Source of the DNA: Volvox africanus
Taxonomy: Eukaryota; Chlorophyta; Chlorophyceae; Chlamydomonadales; Volvocaceae
Reading direction: 5' to 3'
NCBI GenBank assembly: GCA_030268105.1
Contig: BSDZ01000094.1
Location: forward strand, 1,798,501-1,862,500
DNA: 64,000 nucleotides
Shown: positions 20,671 to 37,600 of the stretch, piece by piece
Numbering within the stretch: position 1 is the stretch's first letter
Layout: the number at the start of each line of letters is the position of its first letter
Position numbers and translations under genes: made by a program
The notes under the pieces: generated by a model
What the model saw: only the letters and a program-made list of their open reading frames with translations
Told to the model about the DNA's origin: nothing
Database searches by the model: none

Positions 20671-23600
20671 CTGTGGGTTAGATTTGGACGACGATGGGAT
20701 GATGATGCGGTGGATGACTAGACGAACAGGATGAGTGTAAAAAGATAGTACACAATTTATTCTGGTTAAATGACTTTAAGTCATTCTGTGTGAAGTATTT
20801 ATTGAGATTTGCTTCGTATCCGTGCACTTTGTGCCAGAGTCGCTTGTCGTGCACGGCAGTCGAGTTGTTCCCACTAAGGTAACTACTAACATTGGTAAAT
20901 TCAAAATTCGGATAGAAAGCTATAATCTAACCGCGAGGACATAACGCTCCGGCTAAGCCGCCGCAAACTTCGCTCACCGTCATCATCGGCGGTCGGGCGG
21001 ATAGGTCCTCTGGCATGTATTAAGCCACAGCTATGCTGCAACATCTGTAACTGTGTTAATTTCATTTTTAGCCTTCGTCTGCAACCTGTCAGCAGTGATG
21101 TTAATACAATAGTTTCAAGTTACGAAGGCTGCACAAGTGCTTGTCTATCCAAATAAAATATGTTCTTAAGAAACGGGTGATAGGATGTCGATTTCTTTAA
21201 CGGTAATATGTCAATAACGGTGATAACGGTTTTCTGACGGGTGGCGATATTTACTGCTTGAACATCGTATAAACATTACAAGCTGTCCTGATTTTCGGCT
21301 CGTTGTGGATTGTTTCTTTTACCTCTTAGGTAGACGATGACAGGCAACATCTGGGCTGATGGGGGAGGCGCGTCGGTTGTCTGTCATCATGGGGGTCTTC
21401 ATGCTGAAGAGGAGGCAGCAGCATCAATCTCAGCAGCGGCTAAGTCAACCCTTAGCCGGAGTGCAGGTATTCTTTTGGATCTACAGCAACTTCACAGGGC
21501 CGCTTTGGCACCGGACGCAGATGTATGTCCAGACTCTGTCGCATGGACTGACGTAGCTGGTTGGGAGTGCTTGGAGAACGTTACAGTGCTGATAAAAACT
21601 CTGTGGATGAGTTTAAGAAGTGCATTCAGCTTCTCATTTCGAAGCTTTAGTCACAGGATGAATACGTAATAATGTCTTTGGCTGAGAGAGCCGCTAACTT
21701 GGAAAAGGAGCTCAGTACTCTGAAGCAGGGCAGGGAGAAGGTTTTGCTTGGCCAGTTGGCCTACGTTGTGGACCTCGATCGCAGCGGCCAGCTCGCGAAA
21801 CTGCCCAGCCTAAATTTACCGCCTACTCCGTCCTGGCTACTTTCGTTCCTACCGTGACCAAGGAGAACTCTCAACTGAGCAGGTGGGGCGCCTCGACCGT
21901 AAATTTTCTTGCTAAGCAAGGTTGGAAGCCAAAGATGCTCGCTCGCTGAAGCTAAGGTCACGCTGGGGTTGCTGTGCGAAGGTCAGTTGTGGCCTGCTAG
22001 CTAATGGAGAATCAGCTGATGAGCAGCAGGCATCAATAACTGAGGACAGCTTGCTGGAGTGGACTCACCATCACTTAGACAGCATTGCTGCAGCACTTGT
22101 CAAGCATCCCAGCTACTCGCATTCGCTCTGCAAACAATAACGGATGAAACATTATTATTATTATTATTATGCAAATCAGAATACGAAATATATGCATGTA
22201 GTGGTTGGTACATTATTATTAATAGGGAGCGCAAATTCATTTTTTCCCACGCACAGAATGGATATATGTATCGATCTACAGCTAAATATCTATTGGCTTA
22301 ATATAACTGATAATGAGCCTAAAATGATTTTCGTGAAATGACAAGCAGGCAGGAAATAAAAGCTCTTATCAAGGATGAAAATTTGTACGTACCCTCGTAC
22401 TGAGATGCTCTAATAAGTTGAGGCCCTTGTCTTCCGCTGTGACAACCAGACCTATCCAGTCTGGAAATGGGTGAAGTTCAAGATACTTCTCCGCCTGTCC
22501 TCGCAAGTTGGCGTGGGGAAGAGAGGTTGTCATGGCTAGCCTCTCACCTATATATATATATATATATATATATATAACGATCTATCCTTCCTTCAAGCAA
22601 CAATGCAAAAATACTATTGGCAAGAAAGTTGCCAGGCTGCATATACTCTGTGTCCAGGTCCTAATCATCCTTTTCCAATGCCCCCAGGCCTGCGCCACCC
22701 CTGGCTCCGATACCCCACATCACAGCCAGCCACCCAGCCCTCTGCCGCCTCCCAGCCCTTCTCCCAGCCAAACTCCTGCCGTACCTCACCATCCATCCAC
22801 TCCTGCCAGCTGCAAAAAAGGATAACACGTCCATCCACTGGTGAGTGCTGACTGGCTGGAGGACCTCTGTCTTGAGGAACCACAAGAGCCCCATTGCCTA
22901 AAGGATGACCATCCGCCTCTCGAGGCCATTCCCTAGGGATCCGAGCTAGCGACATGAGAGTCACCAGTTCGAATCTGGGTCAGGGCAAAATGGCGTAGGG
23001 GGAATCCAGCTTGGATTGCCCGAATCTACGGAGATGGGTCCGAGACCTCAGAGGGTTCAATGCATAGCCCGTGAAGTGCGCATCTGAGGCCCGTAACTGG
23101 GCTAATGGTGCGGGGTGGTTTGACACCCACCTAAATGCCAGTAGGTCCGAAAGGGGCTGGCACATGGATAGGGGCCGTAGAGAGTAGGAAACTCTGCGTA
23201 ACCAAAAAACAGGTGATCTCTAGCGGTCTCAGATGCTGAGGTACGCGTGCCCAATCGGTTAAAATCCCGGAGATCTCCATAATACACGCCAGCCCGCAAG
23301 GGCGGAGTAATCAAAATAATAATAATAATACAGAATGACCTTCTCGTTGGCCAAATACTCTGCTGTCCCATGGTACCCATCATGGCCTAGTACGAATAAT
23401 TAATTCAGCGGTCTATAGACAGCTTTTACACATTTAGCCTATGAAGTCGCTGGAAGAGTTAGGCCCCGAAGTCAAAGCCACCGGACAGCAAGCCATCCAG
23501 GTAGGATAATAACAATGCCATCGTCAACAGGATGAGCAGCAGGAGCACCATACGGAAGTAGTGGCAAGCCAGTGCTACCTCAGGCCAGGTCCATCTATGA

Positions 23601-26600
23601 GTGCTTACAGATGCAAATATATTGCTGATGTTTTGTACAGTTGGCTACGAGCTTGTAGGCTTTGCCTACACAACAGGATTAAGAGGTCCCCCTGTCAAGG
23701 TAGAGGGGGGGATTATGGGTCAGGACGGTCCGTTAAGGGGGGTCAGGCCGTAATGGGGTACACATACCCCGGTAATGGGTCAGATTGTGATAACGGGGTT
23801 AATACTAGCCCGCTAGGGGGGGGAAGGGCTGACATAGGGTGAGGGGTTGCCTCCCCTGTATGCCCGCACCACCGGAAGGGGCTCTTGTCTCGGCCCACTT
23901 TTTATTAGTTTGTGTTTTCCATCACTTTTCTGGTGTGAATGATCATACCTGCCATATCCACTGTTTGCTGGTGGATGTTTTGGGAGGTACATATATATAG
24001 CTTGTTCTGGGTGCACTCCGACTTGGCAGAGCATAGATATAGGTGTCAGACTTTTTGGAAGGTTGCCAGTTGGTCCCAGCGTGACGGTTTGTGCATCAAG
24101 ATGACAAACTGTCCACCCGGCCTTTGTCAATTGCTCCTTCAGTTACACATGCTGTTCCGTTTCAAGGTCAGCTTTTCTGTTCGTTGCAGGTCCCCAGTGT
24201 ATCCTACTTCGATTATCTAGGCTACATGCGGTTTCTTGTTTTGTGTTCCCTTTCAATGTCTGTTTTTAGTCTTCCATAAGGCTAGGGTGGGGATAAAGTA
24301 ACAGTATATCTGGCCTGAGGCAGCCGATTTCTTCCTTTCGTGAGGTGTGGTAGCATCCAGCCAGGTGTTGTCTCATGATCTAAGAAAGAGCTCGTGAGTT
24401 AACGTCAGGATCAGGCATCCTAATCATTATCATGATACTACAATCATTCCTCCTTTAGCAGGGAGCATCCCACATCCAAGTCAGGTAGACACTGCCTTAG
24501 GTTGAATTTGAACCCTCATGGCTTGATCTCGGGGTGGGCGAAATTCCCAAGTATCAACTCCAAGGAGGAGAGTTAGAAGGACTAACAAGCTGCCCGCTTC
24601 CAAGTCGTAAGGGGGATTCAAACCTGTGCTGCCAAGTCTTGCAACCAATTTGTTGTATCACTCCATCCCAAACTGTTGGTAGTAGTGATAACTACCGGTT
24701 GATAGGAAGGTGAGGGCACAGGTACCCTAAGCTCAGTACGAGCCACCATAAAGAGCTGCAGACTCTAAGGAAGAGAATACATGGATATGTATTACGGAAA
24801 AACATATAAACAAGTGGTGAGATCCAACTCAAGCGAGTCTACCAGTGACAGGGTCACGGTTACATTAGGGCATGCAACCCATAGCCACTAAGCTTACTCA
24901 TAGAGGGTGTAGTCAAGCGACTACTTAGCAAGGAGCTAAGGCTAGTACTGCAATACAACACCAGGGATGTGGGTCCCATGACAGCAGTATTGGGGGAGGT
25001 TATTGGCTTTCCCTGCATCCATACTCATCAGGCCGCCTCCATGTCGGCCATTGTGGAGGCAATCTGCAATTTGTCTTGTGGCTTGGTTTTGTCTGTTGAT
25101 ATACATTCATTCCCTTCATGGTAGGGTGGGTGCAGCCCCCTAGTATGTGTGCTCCCAGAGTCGGTCGTAGGGCCCTCCTTGCTTCAGCATGTGTGACAGA
25201 TGGGGCAGTTCCCATTCCCACCATGTCCATACCGTTTCTTGAGCTTGGTGTTGTGAAGGAGCCCATATTGTGCTTTGGGGATTTGGAGCTTGAGCCAATG
25301 CCCTGTGACTGTGGCAGTAAGGGATCCATCGCTATATTCATTGCTTGGTCTAGGTTAGTGGATGCATCCCGCCATTTGTCAGTTAATATGGTGGTGTTGA
25401 TGTGCCCCCCAAACGTTTCTGGAGGTAGGTGCTTGATGATTCCCTTATTAAGTTATTAAGTTATTGATGTAGAGGTCCGTTAACGTTTGTTTGTGTTTCA
25501 GCCAGTAGAGTTTGTCGAATGGGCATTATCTGTTGTCTCTTTAGTGTCTAGATGTTGTATCTCTGTTGTGTCGGCCAACAAAGGCCCGATCGGAAGGATG
25601 ACCATCTAAGGTCCAGGATCCTTTGACACTGCCCGTAGATACCCCAGGATACTACACTACAGTGTTGACTTACACGAGCAACTGAGGTTCCCCTTGGATG
25701 CAACCAGCTGTCATATCCCAACCCCACACTCGCACCTAGCTAGGAATTTCGGCGCTAGTTCCCAAAGCGTTTGGGACGGGACGAACCAAGGGCAGCAGCG
25801 GTACTGGTGTTGCAACACCGGGCTCAGGGAAATTTGAAACCACGACATCACAATACCGCTGTAGCTCCAGTGGCAGTGGCAATAAGAGTAGCAGTAGGCT
25901 CAGAAGGGATGCACACACCCTAATTGGCAAACCGCAATATCTGCAAACTGCCACTTTCGTGAGGACTTGGTGCGTGCAACAAGATGATGGACACGTCAGT
26001 AGACCCAACGCTTCCGTACATCTGTACGTTAACGAGGATGGGTCAGGATATGCAATAGGCATCCGGGATGCTTTCTTGTACGACGACAACAGCATTTTAA
26101 CATCTCCCCTCCCTGAACTCCCAGCACACTGTCGTACAGATCGACCAACTCACAAATTCACACGTGCATGTGCTTGCCCTCTTGCAACGTAGAACAAAGA
26201 TGTCCGCACCGTTTGTACCTTTGCCATGCCGTGCACCTACGTACGATACTGTAAACCTTTGCACTACAGCTGTGACACAAGCTGTGACCCGGTCCAGGTA
26301 TTTTCACATCCACAAACACACACACAGAGGCACAATCTTCTGACCTCAGTTTAATGACCGACATGATGCAGGGCTCTCTTCTCCTCCTCATCATCAAAAT
26401 TGGGCGCCTCCTGACCACTTACGCAGATCTACGAGCTGCCACCCCAGACATTGCAGCCACCGCAGCGCCAGTGACGACTGGAGCGGTGGCAGCACCTCCT
26501 CCCCAAGCTCCGATGGTGACTCCCGTCCGTAGATGGAGAGAGAGAGAGAGACCGGCTGCCAACTGCCGGGTGCACCGTCCTTCTCACCGTCCTACGACCC

Positions 26601-27580
26601 CCTGTACCGCCCTGTACAGCACTACACCACAGGACGCACACATGTGTGGTGCATTCGTACTCGCTCCTCCCTCCCCTCCCCTGAAGTGTTATCTCCCTTC
26701 CTTGCGTGGCTCAGCCCCGCCAGCGGAGGATGCGAGGGTTGCAACTGAAATAGTTATTTTTGTTCGTTATTGGTTGTGTTGTACGTACCGCTGTTGGTTG
26801 TGCTGAACGTGCTATTCCGAGCACTAGCCCCCACTGGGGCTTTCTTCTTTTGGGAGGTGATGCGGTGCCAGACGTTGTCACGGTCAGCCTGAGTCTCCAA
26901 CCCCTAATACACGATACATACACACACATGAGGGGGAGGGAAGAGTAATGAGAAGGAGGTGCCGGGGAGGCCTGATACACGAGAGCTGATACTGTCGTAC
27001 AAACGCCACTACCAAGTACAACTACTAACCAACCTCGGTGGTGGATTATAATCTCGGGAGTTCGTCCAAGATAGGCAACATGGTTAGCATGTTTTGGGGA
27101 AGGGGGCCAGAGGACGATTTTGAAACCCTTTAAACACCTGCCCTGCCTTTCCACCTCGAGCACATAACTGAAGCGGTTTTGATCAATCAGGCGCCCGTGT
27201 AGCATTACCGAAGACCCAGTGCTCGTATGCTGTATGGGCTAGATTGGTTGGGCGATCAATCGTATAGTACGAAGAGCTTACTTTGGTCTGATTGTAAGGT
27301 ACCTGACTCCCGTGAGCCCCTCGCAATAAATTAGGATAAGCGATAAATTAGGATAAGCCCATCACAGCAATACGAACTCAAGAAACGGGAGTTGATTAAA
27401 GGCGGGCGTTTCTCAGGATCTCGTCGTTCTGTGGTCTTTCCGCCGCCTTCCATCCCGTTTGGATGCAGCTTGAACAGAACGGTGCATTTCCCTTGGTGCG
27501 CCTCGTGTGGCGTGAACCTATACCTTCTCTACATGGTGACTTTGGTCCTCTAGTTACTTTGTTTCAGGTCAGTCTTGTCT
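20671..27580. other. Long stretch without a confirmed gene
   Basis: No exon could be placed firmly. B-box-like motifs occur four times: AGTTCGAATCTGG (about 22966, plus), GGTTCAAATTCAACC (about 24516, minus), GGTTTGAATCCCCC (about 24624, minus) and a weaker one, suggesting tRNA-derived repeats. (TA)n lies at about 22549-22575 and (TTA)n at 22152-22170. A minus-strand segment ending at donor 26423 (...LRWLQCLGWQLVDL) could be an upstream TTC27 exon because its phase fits exon 20670, but this is weak. Short frames at 25118-25459 and 26711-27205 are unassigned. Confidence 0.4.
21337..22140 (+). other. Possible degraded small gene or repeat-encoded protein
   Basis: Three short plus-strand frames follow one another: 21337-21669, 21672-21857 and 21922-22140. 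The middle one is a short coiled coil (AERAANLEKELSTLKQGREK) followed by LLGQLAYVVD. The last is acidic (SADEQQASITEDSLLEW). No family is recognised and no convincing splice structure connects them. It may be a remnant of a repeat-borne ORF. Confidence 0.2.
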
Positions 27581-27585
27581 GAGTC

Positions 27586-28935
27586 ATGTTAACTGATTAT
27601 CAGAAATCTGATAGATCTCCCCTCTGCAGAGGTCGGTCGCACCTCAGCCTGAGGATGCGGCAAGCAACCAACTACACCGGGGCTGGCATGCCTGTTATAC
27701 GACTGCCTGGCCCTACCGATCCTGCCGATCCTTGGGTTACCCGGTATCTTCATGATTTGGTCGGGGCGGCTCCTCCTCCACCTCCTTTGTCTCCAGCCCT
27801 ATCTTCGGCTTATACTCTCCCTCGTAGCCAATGGGTTCCCACAACATGGCGAAGAATACAGGGTGCTTGCCAGGAGTTCCATGTCTGGTTATCATCCCAT
27901 CCTCTGCCCGAGACTCTCTTGACCTGTGGTCCTTTTGTGGTCGTGGAATATCTTGAGGGGGCCTGGGTGTCACATCATCCAGGCCGCCTCCGTGCCGACC
28001 GCCGCCCCAGCGCTAGTGCGCTTGATGCAGTCACTGCTCATCTTTCCACTGCCTTTAGGCTACTTGGTCGAGATGGCCCTTACGACGCTGTCAGCGGTCG
28101 CGGAAATCCGTGTGACAGCACTATCGTGCGCGGGTATATACCAAAGGCAATAGGCGTGCTGCTGCTCGCTCTGGCTATTGTGAACGTGGAGCGGTTCCTT
28201 TGGAGATGGGAAAGTTCCATTCCTTATGTTTGTTGCATCTGTATCGTGGTGCTGCCTCTGAGGCTCAACCTTTTCTTCGTAGCTTAGGGTTTAGGGATTT
28301 GGCTGTCTTCATCACCCTCCTGTGGCATACCTATCAACGGGGGCATGACATCGGCAAGCTCTTGCTCTCGGACTTCCGGGAGGTGACACATGGGCGGTCC
28401 GAGTATGTTGGGTGGCCTTTACCACCCCTGGGACCTGATTTCCGGGTTCCCCAGGGCACTCTTCTGCGCATCGAGGAGTTAGGCACCAAGACACATCAAG
28501 GTCGCCGGGCACCTGCCATCATGGTCCGGCCTTATCAGGAGCCCTCTGCTTGTCCCCTGGGGGCTCTCTCCCTCTACATGGATGCTTGCCACGCTGCCAA
28601 TACACCTGTACGGAATTATCTGTTCAGGCCAGTCACTCGAGGGGGTCAAGCTTATCGGGAGGCTGCGCTGAGTATTGAGGCGCTGAGTACACCGCTTGGA
28701 TTTGCATCTCAAGACCGCTGGCTTGTTTGGTGGAGAAACCGTGCATAGCTTTCGACGGGGCTCACTACAACATGCCCTTCGATCTGGCATCACCGAGGCT
28801 GACCTGATGCGCCTATCACATATCCGTTCTCTTGCCACGTTACGGCGCTATGTGGATCCCACCCGGCATGAAGCTTGTTTGCCACTTGTGAATGGTGCCG
28901 GTTCCGGCCAGGACTCCGATGTTGGCTCAGATTGA
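27586..28935 (+). mobile_element. Tyrosine recombinase of a DIRS/Crypton-like element, two frameshifts
   Basis: Three overlapping frames (27586-28287, 28200-28748, about 28696-28935) form one protein of about 440 residues if two shifts are allowed, near 28135 and 28690. The N-terminal half looks like a SAM-like core-binding domain. The catalytic set is visible: R in HTYQRGHDIGKLLLSDF, HxxR in GETVHSFRRGSLQHAL, then H and Y in LSHIRSLATLRRYVDP. Tyrosine recombinases of this type are carried by DIRS retroelements (Kangaroo in Volvox) and Cryptons. No reverse transcriptase was seen nearby, and no termini were identified. Probably an inactive remnant. Confidence 0.7.
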
Positions 28936-30369
28936 CTTGATTGAGTGAAGGGCGGGGGGGGGGTTTCGCAAACTCTCTAACAACCTTAACTTTCCAAAAC
29001 ATCTTTGCACATGATCAGATTATTACACCTAATTTGTTACTTGTTTCCAGTAAGAAACATGTGAAGGCTGTGCTTTCCTGACTGGTCAAGGTTGTACGAT
29101 GGCGTCGTACTTCTGAAATTGTCATCCCCAGTTGCGTCCGCGAAATTCGGCATAAACTCTATGGGGGGCTTAACCAACCTAGATATTTTGATTTCAAGGT
29201 GATGTTGTGATAGAATATTTAAATTCTGCTGAGGAATATCCGGCGGTCATGAAAGTGGCGCTGTAATTCCGAAACCCTTGCTTGTGTTGAAGCGGTACAG
29301 AAGATGGCGGTCATGGTAGCTGAATGAATGACCCATGGGTCTTTTTAGGGACCACCCCGTGGGTCTGGATGGAAAACCCGTGTGGGGCGGGGTAATTCGT
29401 GGGTTCGGCGACTTCTTTTGGGTTGTGACAGTACACCCGTAGGGACCCTGAGGTACAGAATAGTTTACGTTGGCAAGTGGCGGCAATGTGTTGGTGGAGG
29501 TTTGCAAAACTGTTGAGCTACAGCTGTTACAAGTGCTAAAACACATTGACATGTTATACCAATATATAGGATATGGCGCATAACATGTACAGCGGTACAG
29601 CGGGATGTGGTGTGTATGTGCAGGAGGGGGGGGTACGAGGGGGAACAAACGAGACCTGGCGCAGGGCTGTACGAGGAACCGACCGGAAAACAGGATATGA
29701 AGGAATGGGTGCAGGGGGGGCTTGGGCAGGGGAGCCTGTGGTTGCTGGGGTCGTAGGTATCTCCTGGGCTTTGGGTCGTATGGGTTTCGGAGCCACACCA
29801 GCGCTGACGACTAGTTCTCACAATAGAAAGGTAAACGGTAACTGCCGTTCTCGCTGGACGATTTTTATTGTGCCCATTAAAAAATTAAATTAATCCAATG
29901 TCAAAATCTAAAAGTGTCGTCGAAATTTACACAATTTAATACAGGACTGTTCTTGTTATTAAAAAAGTGCCAAGCCGGCGGCCGTCCATGCGCATGATGC
30001 ACATCTGCACCCAATAGAACCCTTCATCAACCTTCCGCGCCACTCCTGTCAATGCGCCTACTGCTTTGCACCACTACCAACTCCGTCCCCAAACCCCCTT
30101 TCCCTTCCCCAAAAAAATACCCGTACCGAATCCCCCACACCCTACATCGTACCGTAACATCCGTACAATCTGTACATGCTTCAACGCCGTACATATGTCG
30201 TACGGCACCTCTGCTGGTAATAAAGGATTGAAGTAAATGCGCTGTGTATCCATTCCTTGTCCCCAGACGTGTGTGTTTTTTCCCCCAGCACACCCTCATG
30301 CGTGCCCATCATCCGTGTCTCCTCTCCACGACGCCCCGATCCTGTTCTCCAGATCCTGTTCTTCTTTAT
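28936..30369. other. Intergenic/3' region, no gene seen
   Basis: Between the recombinase remnant and the oxidoreductase stop codon. The minus strand has TGTAA at 29931-29927, the volvocine-type poly(A) signal, which could end a 3' UTR of about 440 bases for the oxidoreductase. Frames at 29247-29821 are not convincing. Confidence 0.4.
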
Positions 30370-34168
<3,799 letters not shown>

Positions 34169-34663
34169 TGATAATTTCGTAACAATACGAATCCTTGACA
34201 GAGGTCAGGTAGTAGTTTGGAGCTTTCCCTAAAAAGTGAGGACTCGAGGCCAAGGTTGAGTGGTCCTCCTTGCACAGAGAAACATATAGGTAACTCAGTA
34301 CAAGCTAGCCCACAAGGCTGATTGACAACTCAAACAGCATTAAATATATTACAAAACAGATGCATACGAATGAGAAAAACGGCTCGACTTCCAATTGCCG
34401 TATAGTGTACGACTTGAGACTTAATCAGACAGTTGTTGAGACAGATGGTACGCATCGCGAACAAGTCCAACATATCGTTTGCCTAAACGTGTTCTTATCG
34501 AGTTGAGGTGAAGTCAGTATGCTCGATGCGAAATGTTTTTACTTATATTCAGTAGCATTCTAACTGCAACTGCAACAACAAACCTTTGGTTGAGTCAAAT
34601 ATATCTTACATATTGCATACAATTTTCAAAAAGACTTATTTTGAGTGAGTTGCAGAATCTACA
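34169..34663. promoter_or_regulatory. Divergent promoter region, SCCPDH/SDA1
   Basis: 495 bases between two start codons on opposite strands must hold both 5' UTRs and promoters. No TATA box or other named element is clear. Confidence 0.45.
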
Positions 34664-37600
34664 ATGTCGACAAGTGCGGAGCTTTTAGCTCTTCAAGTAA
34701 GACCTTATTTTATGTGCGATTGATTATATGATCATTTTGTGAAGCTTTTTTTGGGTGCCTCCGGGACCACTTCTGACAACGAACCGCCGTCGCCGCCGAC
34801 AGGGTAACATCAAAAAGGACCCCGATGGCTACAAGGACGAGTTTATGTTGCAGGTATGCGTGTTTTTTATCATGGTATGGCTTTGGGGCCTTACAAAGTT
34901 CCTTGGGTCAAATGACAGTTAGTCAAGCACGCTCCATGCAGCACTAAAGCATCGGCGAAACTTCACCTCGTCTTCAGCATGCATACAAACACAATAGATG
35001 TTACCATTCCATTCCATATTATGCGGAGCGTGTCACTCATACCTGTTACGAGTAATCAATGTCCCCCTGTCCCTTTTCTGCCGGAATGCCTGTAATTACA
35101 AGCCTTTACACCCAAACCCCTCCCCTCCGCCCTTCTCCTCCCTTCCATCTGGATTGCCATCATCTCATAGCCGATGAATAACCATCTGGGTTCTGGCACG
35201 GGTGTGGTTTTCCACGGTTTCATTTCCATGATCCCCTTCCCCTGGCTTCTCGTCTCCCTTCCTTCCCCACTTTATCACCATACAATATTTCTCTGTATCC
35301 CTCCCTGTTCCCCTTATCTGTCTCCCTCTCTCTCTCTGTCACCTCGTTACCCAAACCGCCTATGAGTTCCGGCCACCCCACGCCCCAACACCCTGACCCC
35401 AACCTCTACCCAACCCAATAGTATCGACACTATCAGGCCCTGTTGGAGATCTTTAAGATGCGTCCCAGCAAGGAGAGCAAGGAGTTCGGGGATCTGGTCA
35501 TGTTTATGGCACAGGTAGGGGTTGGGGCGTTGAGGGCAGGGGCGGGAGTGGAGGGCAGGGGCGGGAGTGGAGGGCAGGGGCGGCAGTGGAGGGCAGGGGC
35601 GGGAGTGGAGGGCGGGGGCGGGAGTGGAGGGCGGGGGCGGGAGTGGAGGGCAGGGGCAGGAGTGGAGGGCAGGGGCGGGAGGGGCGGCAGTAGTGGCGAT
35701 AGCGATGGAGGCACCGGCGGGAGCGGTCGCAGAGGCAGAGGAGCCGAAAGGGGAAGGGGAAGAGTGAAGGAGAGCGACCCTCGTTACGGAGGAAGATACA
35801 GTGAAGGCGGACGGCGGCAGTAGCAACGCTCGGCTATAGCGGCAGCAGTACAGCCTGATCCTCGCTTACCCACTGCATTACAGTAAACCCAGGGCCTGCC
35901 CCACCACACTATTGTAAACCGAGCCAAACACCATATCCCGAAACCCTTTGCATCAAATGCCTCCCTAGATTGGCCTGGTAAGTATTTTATACAGCAATTT
36001 GCTAAAATGCCAAATACACCACTTTGTAGCTCTATTTCGTAATTCCAAAGTGAAAACATTTCTCTTAATAATCTTTCGCCCCTCTTCACCGCGTATCTTA
36101 TGCAAACCCAGTTTACGGTGTACGGTCCTTCCTGTTGATATCATTGTCTTCATTATATCGCCATAAATATGTTATGTATCTTGATGATATAATTCCATTA
36201 AATGCTGTGTCTGGAAATTCCTCATCCCCTGTAAGTAGAAGCTGCTTTATCAAGTCGTGATCGGTTTTTGCCTTTTTACAAGTGAAATATATATCTTAGG
36301 GCACATCACCTAACTGCCTAACCAACTCATCTTCCCCCCCTTAGATCTCCCGCGCCTACCCGAAGACCATGACCTGTTTTGCCGGAGAGCTCTCCTCGCT
36401 GCTGGACACCCACCAGGCGGTGTTAGATCCAGCACTTCGTCGTACCCTGGTGGGCGCCCTTATTTTGATGCGAAACCGGGGGCAGGTGGAGGCGATGTCC
36501 GTGCTGCCGCTGTTCTTCAGGCTGTTCAGATGCCAGGTAGGGGGTAGGGGAGGTTAGGGAGAGGGGAGGGGAGGGGAGGGGAGGGGAGGTTAGGGAGAGG
36601 GGAGGGGAGGGGAGTGCAGGTTAGGGAGAGGGGAGGGGAGGGGAGGGGAGAGGGTTAAGGCGACCGGATGAGATTGAAACAAGTAGGGTATGAATCGTAC
36701 GACTCCTCCAAGGGCGTGCCGAGTCATCCGCAACCCAACCCGACCCAGCGGTCTCCTTCCCATGGACAACACCTTCCCCGCACACCGCTCGGCGTACGTA
36801 CAAACCCTGACATGCAGGATAAAGCCCTCCGGCAGCAGCTCTTTCGTCACATCGTTGCGGACCTTAAAGCGGCCAACCGGAAAACACGCAACGAGCGGCT
36901 CAACCGTGCCGTACAGGTTAGTCTTTTGGCCGGTCGCTTGTCCTGCATTTGGACCCTCAGTCTCCCTGTGCTTCTCCCCCCTCCCCCCCTTCGCTTCGCC
37001 GGCAGCAATAAGGCCGATAGTGTACATAATTACGGTTCCTCTTTCTCTTTTTACCGCTTCCATTTGCGGCCTTGGCGACCACTACTGGCTGGTTCACTTC
37101 CCAGCTCGTTTCCACTTTTCCTGCCTCGGAGAACGTCGGCCATCATCCCCCACTTCACGGTGGTTAGACCTCGTTACTTCAGTACCAGCTGGTAGCACCA
37201 GCTGGTAGCACCAGCTGGCTCGTTTCATTCGCCTCCCTCCCCCCCTTGATCATGCCTCGTGTATTCGACTTCTCCCCCCCCCCCATATGTCGTCCTCCAC
37301 CATCGCGGTTAGTCATGCTTTACGGCAGCGTCTACCGCGGTATCGTGTCTCGTGTACTCGTCTTAACCCTCCCCCCCTTTCTTCCCCCCCCCTCCGACTC
37401 AAACTCCCTCGCCATTCAGAACTTTATGTACACGGTGGTGAGTGATGAGAACGAGGCCGCCGCGAAGAGAGGACTCGCGGTGCTTACGGAGATGTGGCGG
37501 AGGCACGTGTGGCGGGACGCACGTACGGTAAACGTCATAGGTACGACGACGAGAGTGAGGACGGGGGAGGGGTCGTGGCTAGGGGCAGCACGACATACTG

